From positions 1-64,000 of the forward strand of contig WELB01000012.1 in the NCBI GenBank assembly GCA_009602725.1: a stretch of DNA of 64,000 nucleotides. Direction: 5' to 3'. Shown in pieces: positions 1-11,300 of the stretch (its first letter is position 1; each line of letters opens with the position of its first letter). The DNA is from Spirogloea muscicola (Eukaryota; Streptophyta; Zygnematophyceae; Spirogloeales; Spirogloeaceae). The notes beneath the pieces are model-generated. The model saw only the letters and a program-made list of their open reading frames with translations, was not told the DNA's origin and made no database searches. Made by a program: the position numbers and the translations under genes.

Positions 1-680
1 TGAGCGCCGCCGCCGCCGCGCAGCGCAGCCTGCGCGGCAGGTCCCTCCCGCCCCGCCGGAAGCACTTTGCTGGGGGCCCCCAGCCCTCTGAGCCGGGCCT
101 GTGCGCCAGCCCGCCCGGGCGCTGGAGTTGTGCCTAGGAGGTGCAGGGCTAAGCTCTGTCCTCCCGAAGCGAGGACCACACTCGTCTTGACGCTCTTGCA
201 TTCACGCGGAGCGCGGAGCTCAGGATTGGCACAGAGGCTGAGCTGAGACTGCCTGCCAGGGCCTGCTTGCAGCAGTCATGGCCGGGTGGCTGTCCGCCGA
301 AGCGGTCGGCGCGGTGTTCATGCGGGCGGCGGCAGGCCACTCGTCCATCTCCGTCGGCCAGGTTCTGGTCCACCTCCCTGAGGAGCTCATCAGTTGCCCA
401 GCTCAGCGTCGTCCTGGTAGACTGTGCGTTCATGAGCGTACAGGCATCCTAAATTGCAGAGACACAATGTTCGAGAGCACGACGCGAGGCGCCGGCTTAT
501 AGCAGTCCCAGCATGCTTTGGGGCCGTGCACAGCCTTGCTGTTTTCATGCATGCGTGGCCAGTAGAGCTCGGCTATGGGCGGCACTAAGTGCGCTGTAGC
601 AGTGAGGTACTGTATTGAGGAGCGTGGAGGCTTGGCTTGAGTACACCTCACGAAGCCACGGAATGGGGTGACTCTATCAG
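1..680. other. 5' region of the GUN1-like gene, no resolved exon
   Basis: The first 300 bases are GC-rich and the rest is mixed. An ATG in good context lies at 278 and opens a 74-codon frame. A plausible 3' splice site (AG at 679-680) is in frame with the GUN1-like exon, so a first exon carrying the plastid transit peptide may lie here. I could not find a donor in the right phase, so no exon is called. The minus-strand frame at 149-433 has no recognisable content. Confidence 0.4.
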
Positions 681-725
681 GAACAACAAAGCGCTGCTGA
701 CGCGATTGTCTGCATCAATCCTGAA

Positions 726-3700
726 ATGCAGAGCATCGGGCAGCAGCGAGGGTGGAGGGGCGGCCATGGCCAGAAGACGTTGCGTGGTGGCCGGGGGGGT
801 GGAGGCCGCAGTGGCCTCGGAGTGACCCGCTCGGACGAGCAGCAGGAGGAGCTTCACCATCCCCACCAACACTCTCAGCAATTTGGGCCCCTTGCTGCGA
901 GGGATGCGTTCCAGCGGGCCGTGGGGTTGACAGCCCATCATCAAGCTCAACCTTCTGCAAGTGGCGCAGGAAGCAAGGCTGGTGCGACCGCGACCCCTGC
1001 AAAGGCCGGGACCGCGGCAGGCAAGGACAGGGTGGTGTTTGTTTCTGGCAAGGGCAACAAGGGGGCACCCAGGCTCAGCGCCGACTCGCAATCAGCAAGC
1101 AGGGCTCGCGGGCCTGTCCATTCTCGCCCCACGCCAGGCCCGGGCAAGGGCCAGAAGCTTGCAACGACAGTGGATTCTGTTGCTGTACAACTAGCAGAGC
1201 TCCAAGCGGTGCCAAAATTAAAGGAGAGCAATGGCCGGTGTGATGAACAGCTACAACAATGGCAGCATAAAGTCGAGACCCGGCAGCAGTCGCTTGGCAG
1301 GCATGGTACAGGAGCCTTCAGAGAAGGTCTTGGTGCAGACTTTGGCATGAGAAGGTCCACGAGGGTAGTGTCAAAGCTACATCTGGGGCGTCAAAGAAGC
1401 AACCTGGGCCGGCACAGCTCTCAGGCTGAGAGTGCGGCAGAGGAATTGCTCGCCATTCCTCTTAACAGGTGCGACAGGCTGGCGCATGCTGTTGGTGACG
1501 CGTTGGAGAGGTGCGCTGGTCAACTTGAGGGCATGGAGGACCTGTCGTATATTCTTAGGGAGCTTGGGAATGCAGGGGACTCTGAAAAGGCCCTTGCAGC
1601 ATTCAACTGGATGGTCCACCAACAGAAGGTGACAATGAGCCACTTGTTTGGATGTCTGTAGGTATCCACTTTGTATCCTGACACTGAGGTCACTTTCAGA
1701 ACATAAAAGGCTCAAGGGGCGTGCATGTTTTGTCATCAACTTTTGGTAGTTGTTGATGCAAATCATTGTCATGTATTATGTGCTGACGAGGGACATGCTA
1801 CTCTACAGGATGGTACCTGTGTAGTTGGTGGCATGCGTGGTCCGCTTGATTGGGGCAAGTTGGCCAGCACGATGATATCAACACTCGGTCGACTTGGTCG
1901 TGTGGAGGCTGCACAAGCAGTATTCGAACAAGCCCAAGAAGCTGGCATGCGAGGAAACGTGTATGCTTATTCTGCCCTGCTTAGTGCTTATGGTGAGTTG
2001 GCAGAGGCCCGAGCTTGATTCACTAATTGGTAGTAACAGTATGGTCTCCCTCCCTGCTATGTTCCCTCCCCCTGTAGGGCCTACTCATGCGGCCTGGATA
2101 TTGAGTAGGAGGCTGGACATGTGAGGTGCCTCAAGTGTCTGCGTGCAGGAAGAAGTGGCAGGTGTCGGGAAGCGTTGGACTTGTTCAAGAAGATGAAAGT
2201 GGATGGCTGCCAGCCCAACTTGATAACGTACAACACAGTCATAGATGCTTGTTCCAAAGGGGGTACGCCATATGCAAGGGCTCGGGAGCTTTTTGAGGAG
2301 ATGCAGAAGGAGGGTGTGCAGCCTGACAGGGTATCCCCGGTGGCTCAGCTGCTCCTCAATGTCTTGATATTAAGCATGTGGACAGCCTAGCGGTGCGTGC
2401 CGTGTAGCGTGGGATAGGGCTAGCGTGGTCGTGTAGCGTGGTGGTCATGTTGTATGTCTAAATCTCAGGATTGTACCTCATGTCAAGCTCATCGTCCATT
2501 GCATTGCAGATTACCTACAATTCGCTCATGGCAGTCTGCAGCAGGGCTGGACTATGGGAGGAAGCTGGGCGGTTGTTTGAGGACATGGTCTCAAAGAAGA
2601 TAGAGCGAGATGTCTTCACATTCAATACGTACATCGATGCCCTCTGTAAAGCGCAGCAGATGAAGGAAGCAGCTTTGGTTGTGGAGAATATGGCTTTTGC
2701 TGGTGTAGCTCCTAATGTAGTAAGTTGCAACTTGTGGCATGCTTGTGAACCTGACGAAAACAAAGCGCGCTTTTGGCTAAAATGTAGTGTCACAATGTTG
2801 TAATTGATCTGTACCTGCTGTGGTAGATGCTGATTATTGTCCAAGTTTCGATGCACGGATTATGACTGCATCTGCACCTTTGGTTTGGTCAACTGCCTAA
2901 TGGTCAAATGGGTATCCTCTGTCACTGCTTTCAGGTCACATATTCAACGATGATAGATGGCTATGGCAAGGCTGGTTCACCTACTGATGCCCTGCTGGTC
3001 TACCACAAGATGAAGAGCATGAACATCAGGCCAGACAGGTATTGCAAGTTGCTTGGAGAATTATGCTTGCCAGTAAACTTGTGACCTGAAAGTTGTGACA
3101 AGATTTGTCCCCTGTGCTCTGAGATGTTTTTGATCGTCCTGCTGCCCATTGACTTTAATTTCTGCTGTGGATTAGGGTCACTTTCAATACACTGCTTGAC
3201 ATCCATGGCAAGGCTGGCAAGCTGGAAGAGGCTCTCGCTATCTGCTCTGAGATGGAGTCTGCAGGGCTGAAAACGGATGTTGTTACCTACAACGCACTCA
3301 TTGACGCACACGGCAAGCAAGGCCGGTGCGAGGAGGCTTTCAAGCTATTTGAGGACATGAGAGCGCAGGGCTTGCGACCCAACGTTCTTACGTATTCGGC
3401 TTTGGTTGGTGCCTTCTCTAAAGCTGGCCGGCATATAGAGGCCATGGAGGTCTTTCGTGAATTTCGGCGCACAGGGATGCAGGTTGGTTGACTACTGCGA
3501 TCTTTCGTCCTGCATTTGCTGTGTAACTTTGCTGCTGGTTACAGGGGCAAGGGTTGACATTGATTAATATTGATCATATTGTCATTCAGCAGGATGTTGA
3601 AGATAATGTAGCAAGTACAGTGTTGAGAGCAGGGCTGACAACTAAGCTCAGCAAGGCCGGTCAATCAATCTCATAGACCTCCTCATGCTTGACACACCTC

Positions 3701-5569
3701 AGCTTTGGTGCACACCTTTGGCTGCAGGCTGATGTGGTCCTCTACAGCGCACTTATTGATGCACATGGGAAACACGGCCTTGTTGAAGAAGCGCTGGCGT
3801 TGCTCAGTGAGATGATTGCTGCAGGCATTTCACCCAATATTGTCACATACAATTCCCTCATTGATGCATATGGTCGCAGAGGACAGGTAAAGCACCTGCT
3901 GCCATGTGAGGCTGTATAGACACATTAACACTGTGTGCTTTACGTGATGTTCTTCATGCAAACAGTGCTCTGCTACTAGACTTGTGAAGGGGTTCAGACA
4001 TTTGCACTGCTGATTCACAATGAGGAAGCTGCGCCACTTCACCACAGGTTGATCGAGCTATTGGCACCATAAAGACCATGAGGGATGTTGGCATTCTTCC
4101 AAATGCAATCACATACAACAGTGTCATAGACGCCTATGGCAAGGAAGGGAGGGCTGGCGAAGCGCTGGCTGTGTTCCACCAGATGAAGACGTCTGGCACT
4201 GCTCCCGATGCTGTCACATTCAGCGCGCTCATTGATGCGAATGGCAAGCGAGGAGACATGCTTGCTGCTGTCCGCATGTTCCGAGAAATGAAAGACGCCG
4301 GTGTGAAGCCGAATGTTGTCACTTTTTCTGCCATTCTTAGTGCTTGCAGGTTAGTAGATAGCCTCCTGTTATACTGCTTGGAGCTCTATGAGCATGCTGG
4401 GTGAGGTTGAGTGTTGATCATGTTACTTTGTTACCTCTTACTGTGCATTTCTTGTTGCATCCTGTAGTCGCTGGGTATGCTCAAAGTTGCTCCATCCTGC
4501 CATCATGCAGCCGATGTGGCACCTGGGAGGAGGCCTCATCGCTGTTGGAGGAGATGAGACACGCGGATTGGCAAGTGTATGGGGTTGCCTATGGTCTGCT
4601 GATGGGCACTGTCTCTTGGGGCAAGGCCAATAGTCCTGCGCTGGAGCAGACTGAGAGGCTATTTGACAGCATATCCTGCTTAGATCGAAGCACAGGGACT
4701 GCCTTTTACAACGCGTTAACTGATCTTCTCTGGCACTTTGGCCAGGTACACTTCTAGACCACCTTGCAGGTGTCATGCTTGCTGTGTCGTACGTTGGCTT
4801 CTGTCGCTTGTCACGTGGCTTTGCTATAGATCCCCGTCAGGAGAGGCCTGTCTTAGATTTCCTTGACTTGTAAATTTTGGAGTTTGTGTGCACCATAACT
4901 GACAATATGGATGGCCTCTTTGTTATACAGAGGTACGGTGCCGGAAAAGTGTTGGCGGCAGCCCAGAGGCGGAAGGTCTATGCAAATGCAACATGGAGCT
5001 CGCAACAAGAAGCTGGGCTTGACTTGCATTTACTCTCTGTGGGCGCTGCTCTGGCCATGCTGCATGCATGGCTGCTGGACTTGCATGCTTTGACCGTCGA
5101 AGGCAGGGAGGTGCCACGACTCCTCAGGTACATGCTGCCAGCACGCTGCGTACTTACCTTCCATATCCTGGCTTTGAGGTCATCGTTTCTTGAGCATCAG
5201 GGTTTGTCGGTATTGTGTTGTGCTGAACCTTCATGGCTGCACATCATTTTCTTGATATGTGAGCAAGCTGCACCTTCTCAAGAGACTCAAGTACAAGAGC
5301 TAAATGTCCATACTTGGTTTTGCAGCATTCTGACGGGCTGGGGCAAGCACAGCAAGGTCTTGGGTGACAGCACTGTGAAGCGGGCAGTCGAGGAATTGTT
5401 AGCTGCAGCGGCCTCGCCCTTCCACGTGGCCAAGTACAATGAGGGCAGGATTGTGTCCTCTGGAAGTGCTGCCACAGTGTGGCTTACAGCACCAGGCACG
5501 TTGCAATCTCTGACTCTCTCAGATGCACGTGGTTCATGGAGAATTGATCAGGCCTACCTTGGCAGGTAA
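726..5569 (+). CDS. GUN1: GUN1-like plastid PPR-SMR protein
   Basis: Pentatricopeptide-repeat protein with a C-terminal SMR domain, the architecture of GENOMES UNCOUPLED1, a plastid protein involved in plastid-to-nucleus signalling and plastid gene expression. Eleven exons read in frame: 726-1628, 1809-1992, 2149-2330, 2510-2719, 2935-3038, 3176-3482, 3728-3886, 4048-4349, 4511-4745, 4931-5127, 5326-5569, about 1008 residues. The first ~250 residues are low-complexity, rich in Gly, Gln and Ala. PPR motifs follow in series ([40 protein letters not shown] and others), roughly ten or more. The SMR domain shows [20 protein letters not shown] and [10 protein letters not shown], then a GUN1-type tail (SGSAATVWL). 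The close match in the SMR and tail separates it from generic PPR proteins. The start is uncertain: the frame is open back to 672 and a 5' exon may be missing. A TGTAA lies about 56 bases after the stop. Confidence 0.93.
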
Positions 5570-5624
5570 TGATGCGCGGGAATGGAGGCTGCTGTGTTGG
5601 CGTTAAATCCAATGCTTGGTTGCC

Positions 5625-5629
5625 TGTAA
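5625..5629 (+). promoter_or_regulatory. Candidate TGTAA polyadenylation signal of the GUN1-like gene
   Basis: TGTAA lies 56 bases after the stop codon. This pentamer is the usual poly(A) signal in chlorophyte algae. A second TGTAA follows near 5709. Motif only; no transcript evidence. Confidence 0.35.
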
Positions 5630-6034
5630 GACTTGGACATGGGCTGCATGGTGAATGCAGCAGTGCATTGGTTGTGTTTTGAGGTTACAGTGTTGAGTGT
5701 GTAGCACCCTGTAATATAGGGTGGGCTCTCCAGCCTGCCTATTCTTGCAAACTTGAGCCGTTAAGCTCAACAGGCTTGTCATATGAATACTGCACACGGC
5801 CGAACCAAGAGAAAAGTGCCTGGTTGGCTTTACCAGGAGTCATACGTAGCCAGCGTCTGCAGATGCAATGGCTTATTTTTCTTGCGTGAAAGGAGGTGCT
5901 GAGAAACTTATGCCTCGGAAAAGGGGGGTGATGCCCCCCCGCACAGCAGCGCCCTGCCTGCCTGGCTCTGTGGCCCCGCTGACACAGTCATGAACACCGT
6001 CTGTACCACCCATGGTTTCTGGTTTCTGAAGATT
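5630..6034. other. Intergenic spacer
   Basis: Downstream of the GUN1-like gene. It contains short C and G runs near 5925-5945 and no frame with recognisable protein content. Confidence 0.5.
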
Positions 6035-6262
6035 CCGCAGTGGGTGATATGCGTCGTTAGATGTGGTTGCCTTTGTACCTTTTAGCGCTTTTTAGGCCCC
6101 TCCATCATTTGGCCCCTTCGAACCTTTGTCAATGCTTTTTCGGGCTGGCTTTTCACAGCCCTTGCCCCCATTGGGAGTGCCACTTCATTTTGTACTCGGC
6201 CATCCTGGCCTTTCAAATACACGACGTTTCTTTCTGTAAGCACCTGGCTGACACTTCCTGCA
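6035..6262 (+). mobile_element. LINE-like retroelement 3' tail fragment
   Basis: This stretch has the shared tail order seen next to coding copies elsewhere in the window: a 'gcctttgtac' block, 'ggccccttcgaa', then the hairpin GGGCTG-N8-CAGCCC at 6142-6161, 'cttgcccccattgggag' and 'tttcaaatacacga'. No coding part is retained. It lies just upstream of the At4g08330-like gene and could now form part of its promoter. Confidence 0.7.
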
Positions 6263-6315
6263 GCCGCTCTCCACTAAATCAGCAGCCGCTTTCTCTGCAG
6301 CCCCCCTGCTCCAGT

Positions 6316-6316
6316 C

Positions 6317-6367
<51 letters not shown>

Positions 6368-6368
6368 N
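6316..6368 (+). repeat. (CCG)n microsatellite ending in an assembly N
   Basis: About 17 CCG units are followed by a single N at 6368. The N marks an unresolved base or a gap of unknown length. The tract lies about 90 bases upstream of the ATG of the next gene, presumably in its leader. Confidence 0.95.
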
Positions 6369-6457
6369 GGCCGCCCTGCCCGACGGTCGGCCGGCCCGGC
6401 CAGGGCTGCCTCTAAGGCTGCTCTGCGGTGGGAACGCGGCGGCTGCGCGCGCCCAGC

Positions 6458-7919
6458 ATGGCGGCGGCGCCGCCGCCAAGCGCCAGCCCCGTGTCGTACA
6501 GGTCGGCGCTGCCGTCCCGCACGGCCGTCTCGCCTCCTCTGGCGCGGCTGCTAAGGCCCTTCTGCCGTTTCTGGCTTGCGTTAGTGCGGCCCCTGCGTCG
6601 CCACCATGCCGGCGCGGGGCTCGTTTCTCTCTCACAGGCAGCGCGCCTGCCACTCGTAGAACGAGCTGACCACCGGCGGTCCGGCTGCTTGGCGTCGCTA
6701 AACCTCCTCCCGTCCGTGCACCCGCGTCCGTCGCCCAGCTGCACGGCGTGCGGCGCCGACCTCGCCCTCGACCCGGCCGACATCTTCCCTGCCGACATGC
6801 CCTTTGACGTGAGCTCCCCCTCTGCCTCGAGCCGCTCGCCGCTGCCTGAGAGGCACTCGCATGCCTGCAGATGCCAAGGTCGCCTTGAAGGCAGCGCTGC
6901 CCTCTCACGTCTTCTCACTGGAGAAGGCGACCGGAACCCTGCAAGAGCCTCTGGGACATGGCTGCTTGCCTGCAGTCCATTGTGCACCATCCTGTCATAT
7001 TCCTCACTCTGTTACCATCCACAACTTGAAGTGAGCAGCGGCAAAGTGCCCGCTTAAGGAGCCCTCGCACGAAGTTTTACGATGTGAGTGAGTGAATAGC
7101 ACCCATTAAAGTGCGCACTGACTGTGGAAGGCCCCTCATCTTGGCAGGGCGGCAACAAGGGCACACTGTCCTTCTCCAAGGTGGACAGCTCTCGCTTCCT
7201 GCAGGCAAGTGCCAGCACTTGCAGTTAGCTTGTCACTCGAGCACCCTTGTTTTGCTCTGTGCTTGAGCACTCATGCAAGCCATGCCCACAGCTCGGAAAG
7301 CCTCACTCTTGACTTAAGAAAGACAAGAACCTCGCGTGAGGACTATCTTCCCGAATATCTTCCTTCTCCATTGGCCATAGTCCTGTCAGCTCACTTTGCA
7401 TCACAGGGTTGACATGATGGCCGACGGAGTTGCTCACCTGGATTGTCTTTCTTGCCTCGCGAAGAAGGAAGACAACAAGTGGGGGCCATACTTTGAGTCT
7501 GTCAACTCATGGGGCATCCAGCGAACTGTGACCAAGCTTCTCTGTGGAAAGTGTCAACGTGAGTACAGACAGCAATTTTTGCCATGGCTCCTTGTCAATG
7601 TTGGATTTTGGCACTGTGGCTGTCACTGGACTATTTATACCTGCAATAATAAAAGAGTCATCTGCTGACTTCTCGCTTGTCATTTCCTGTTGCAGACCAA
7701 GTGGGCAACATTTGCTACGATGGGCCTGCACTCAACGGGGGCCATGGGCAGCTTGGCTTGGGCACAAGCCAAGTGCTCCACCGCTTTTCACGCTACAGGA
7801 TCAAGCTTAAGGCTGTCACGCCCATCTACCGGCATGGTGATATGGCCCTGGGAGTTCCTTTGTACTCCTTTGACGGGCAGGGTGTCAAAAGTCATGCGAA
7901 GGCTGTTGGGCATGGATGA
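6458..7919 (+). CDS. At4g08330-like conserved plant protein, Cys-rich
   Basis: Small protein of the uncharacterised plant family typified by Arabidopsis At4g08330; the molecular function is not known. Exons 6458-6501, 6739-6808, 7148-7204, about 7408-7558 and 7696-7919 give about 181 residues. Two Cys pairs likely bind a metal: YSCTACGADLAL near the N-terminus and KLLCGKC in the middle. Between them are LSFSKVDSSRFLQVD and NSWGIQRTVTKLL, and near the end YRIKLKAVTPIY, all in the family order. The start ATG gives MAAAPPPSASPVSY and joins in phase to the first Cys motif. The third intron is odd: a GC donor (gcaagt) at 7205 and the only AG acceptor (7405-7406) leave the frame off by one base. 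That points to a non-canonical junction or a one-base error in the GGG at 7406-7408. Confidence 0.85.
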
Positions 7920-8317
7920 CAAGGTCACTCACTGTTGCCCATTCTTGTTTTCCTGATTAGTCAGCTCATTCTGTCTTCCTGCACCTACTCGTGCTGCTCC
8001 GGGAGCATGTTGCTTTGAAGTATGTTAGCGTCAGAAAGGGCAAGTGCCCAATGGCATCTTGTCCTGCTGGTTGCTGGTGCTGAGAAACACGTTGGCTGCA
8101 ATATAGTGTACATACATGACCATTAAATGTGACTGACACACTACAGGCTAGCCACTTGACTTGTCCAACTTGTGCAAGGGCGCAATTACGTGCCCAGACT
8201 AGACTAGCACATTGTTCCTGCCTTGTACTTTTCCTTAAAACCCATGTGTGGAATTTCTTTGTCAGCAATGCAGCAGCCCCACATGCTCAGATTGCGTAAC
8301 ATGAGCCTCTGTGGCGA
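7920..8317. other. Intergenic spacer between convergent genes
   Basis: 3' flanks of the At4g08330-like gene (+) and the TRF4-like gene (-). No conserved coding content or repeat was seen. Confidence 0.5.
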
Positions 8318-11300
8318 TCATGTATGATGATACCTCCGTCTCTTGTCATGATGATGATGATGGTGGTGGCTGCGGTGTCTATGATGTCCATGATCTTCGT
8401 CACTGTCAGCAGGATCTCTTTCTCTCTGCCTCTTATGCCGTTTACTTCTACTTGCCTCACTGAGCATGGCCTTCTCTCGCCTCTCCAGCTCCCTCCGCTC
8501 TCGTCTATTGCCGCTCCTACTCACCGCCACTTCAAGCTCCTGCCGTGTGAAGTGCAGATCCTCCTCGTCTGTTGTATCCAGTTTCTCACTTCTACTTGGC
8601 CCTGTGAACAAACCTTTTTCACAATGCATCAGGGCTCAGATATTGCTTATAAATGACAACAAGATCACTGTCATCAAGTAAATACCGACTGAGAGAAGTC
8701 AACCTGTATATCAAGTCACTATGGCAAGGACAATACAGCCTTTGACATGGTTGTGTGCAAAAAATAGTGCATAACAATGTGATGCTGGTATATCCACTAA
8801 GCATGTATGAAGCATTGGCTACTGCAAGTGCAGAATCCCTTTCAAGAGTGGTGGACAACCAACCGGCTAAGTGATGCTCCTCCCTACTTCTCTGGATCTC
8901 CTCCCACCTCCGCTTCTTCAACTGTCTTCGACCAACAGCGCCTTCTTGATCTACACCTCCTCTAGGAAAATCTGCCTCCTGTATAAGCAGTCAGTCAGAC
9001 AAGAGGATGAGATAGAAGTTTTGATAGAATTCACTAGCTCATTGCACAGGTATGTGCAATGATACTCACTCCACGCAAAGTCATGCAGGGCATCCAAACT
9101 TGCACATCTCTGAGGAAGTGGCGCAGCATAGCGTTTATGAAGAGAGCGCACTGACCTGCCAGCTATTATGAATCAAACTTAGAGGGCCAGCACTGCCTGG
9201 TGTTGGGCTTGGAAGTCTGTAGAAGTTGGAGAATGGTGACGACAAGCCAGCTGGCATGGGACGGTGAGCAAGGATGTCATCCATGCGGACAATGCGGCCC
9301 AAAAGGCCGACTCCTTTGGGAGCATAGTCAGCATCCAGGTTTGTCAACAGTGAATGGGCATTCAAGAAAGCCGTGCGCACCTGCAATCACACGCAGAAAG
9401 ACCTTACCACAAAGAAAGTATCAAATCGCCTGCAGTATCTCAAATTGAATATAATCTGAATGACTTGAGACTGACTGAGCGCTTTGTGATTCCACTGGAT
9501 TTCCATTCGCATGGTCATGCACGTACTGGGAGGTGTGGAGGCTTGATAGATGATGAGCCTTAAAATCAGATCACCTTGCCAACATTGTATGAATTCTTCC
9601 CAATGTCGTTGCTTGTATTCTGCACACCATCATATACGCAGCCGCATGAGCCTGATGTCAAGACTCCCCAATGTATGCAGCATCTTACTACTACGAGAAA
9701 GCCTCAGAGCGAATATGCATTGGCTGCTAGACATTGCTGATGTCGTACTTGAGTCCAGTTAAGCAGCCCATACCTGAGGGTCTTCCACAGAGAGCAGATA
9801 AGGTCGGTTATCATCTGCCAACCTGCAGATTTACTGCGTCGGCATCAGGTTAAGCAGATCTGGAGAGCCTCAACACTCTGAAATGCCTCTTCCCACAGCA
9901 CATGCAGTATATACTAGCAAGCGTTTCTCGATGAGCAACTCCTACGTACTCTCGGAGATGCTTCGAAAAGAAGGAGCCTCCTGTAGCACAAGACACTCCG
10001 ACATCCCTATAGTTCAGGTTCCGGCCATAAAGTTCGAAGAAGTCCACCTGCACAAGAGTGACAGCTGACGGTAATGACGACGCGGCTCAATGGTGGAAGC
10101 TGGACGCAAGCACACAGGCTGACAAGGACTACAGACATGACAACAAGAGACAGGCCACTTGTAGAATAACTCTACATCAGCTGCATTCTACTTGATCGTG
10201 TGCAAATTGACAACTCTCTCTTCAAACATACAACGCAACGATCTCCCTTCGTCCACACCCATAACATGGCAGACCATTAGAAAGTTGCCTGTGCACTGCA
10301 TACCAGTAGCATGCCAAGGTTGTTCTCCAGTGGGCGGGCAGAGCCCAAGCCATCAGAGCTCCTCCTGCTTGGGTGCAACTGCAGTAGTAATCACACAGAA
10401 GCCCTGATGAAGCAGACATGGAACATAAAGACTGGTAGCTTAATGATCTGGCTTGAGAGAATGTAGTGTTGATTCATAGTGGATGCTATGCACTACAACG
10501 GTCGCTAATTGAGGTGCTTGCCAACCATTGCAGCTTGCTTTTCTGTGAAGAGCCTATGGTGAAGGGCCTATGGAAGCAGTCAAGCGAAGTTCAGCTGTAA
10601 CCCATTGAGCAAGCCGAACTAACCTGGAGATGACCCATCAACATCACCAACAGTGCATACGACCCAAGGCCCCCTGAATAGACCTACAGATCAGACAGTG
10701 TCATCGACAGGTCTGGTCATCTGAGAGGGCTGCGTCTGCAAGGGTGCAGGCAGATATTCCTGCAGCAGTACTATGAAATCCTTGGAGATCACAAGAGCAA
10801 CATGAAGTCAGACATGCGCACCTCGTTCAGCTCCCTCTGCTGGAGAAATATTTTGATGACCAAAGAGAGTGGTTTCAGAGGGGGCATGTCTGCAAGAGCT
10901 TCCTGCACGTAGCCAAGATAACTACAGCTCATTTGCACATAATTGTCAATTTGACCCGTAGACATCCATACTCTTATGTAAGTCTTAGACAGCTGCACGA
11001 ATAATATTACAGAACAAAACCCAGCGAAGTTGGAGTGTCCCTGAGGATATGCTACTATTGTGCCACCAAGGTGACTGCACCTAAGAGCTTCCAAATAATC
11101 ATCATGTTGTTCATGTTATCATTGTCAGCCATGGAGGAATACTCACCTTTATAAAGGAGGCTGCATCAGGACCATTTGCTACATCGAAACTGCCCAAGAC
11201 AAAACAGATGACAGTGAATATCTGAATACAATCACTTTGCGGAGTGCCATTCACGATCTGGTATGCATATGTCAATGTACAAGTGTTAGCTACTCATATC

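Noticed and set aside
278-502. 74-codon ORF with good ATG context as first GUN1 exon
   Set aside because: No donor in a phase matching the acceptor at 680 was found, so it is left unassigned.
6142-6161. Hairpin as a bacterial-type terminator or riboswitch
   Set aside because: Eukaryotic context, and the same hairpin recurs as the 3' tail of retroelement copies.
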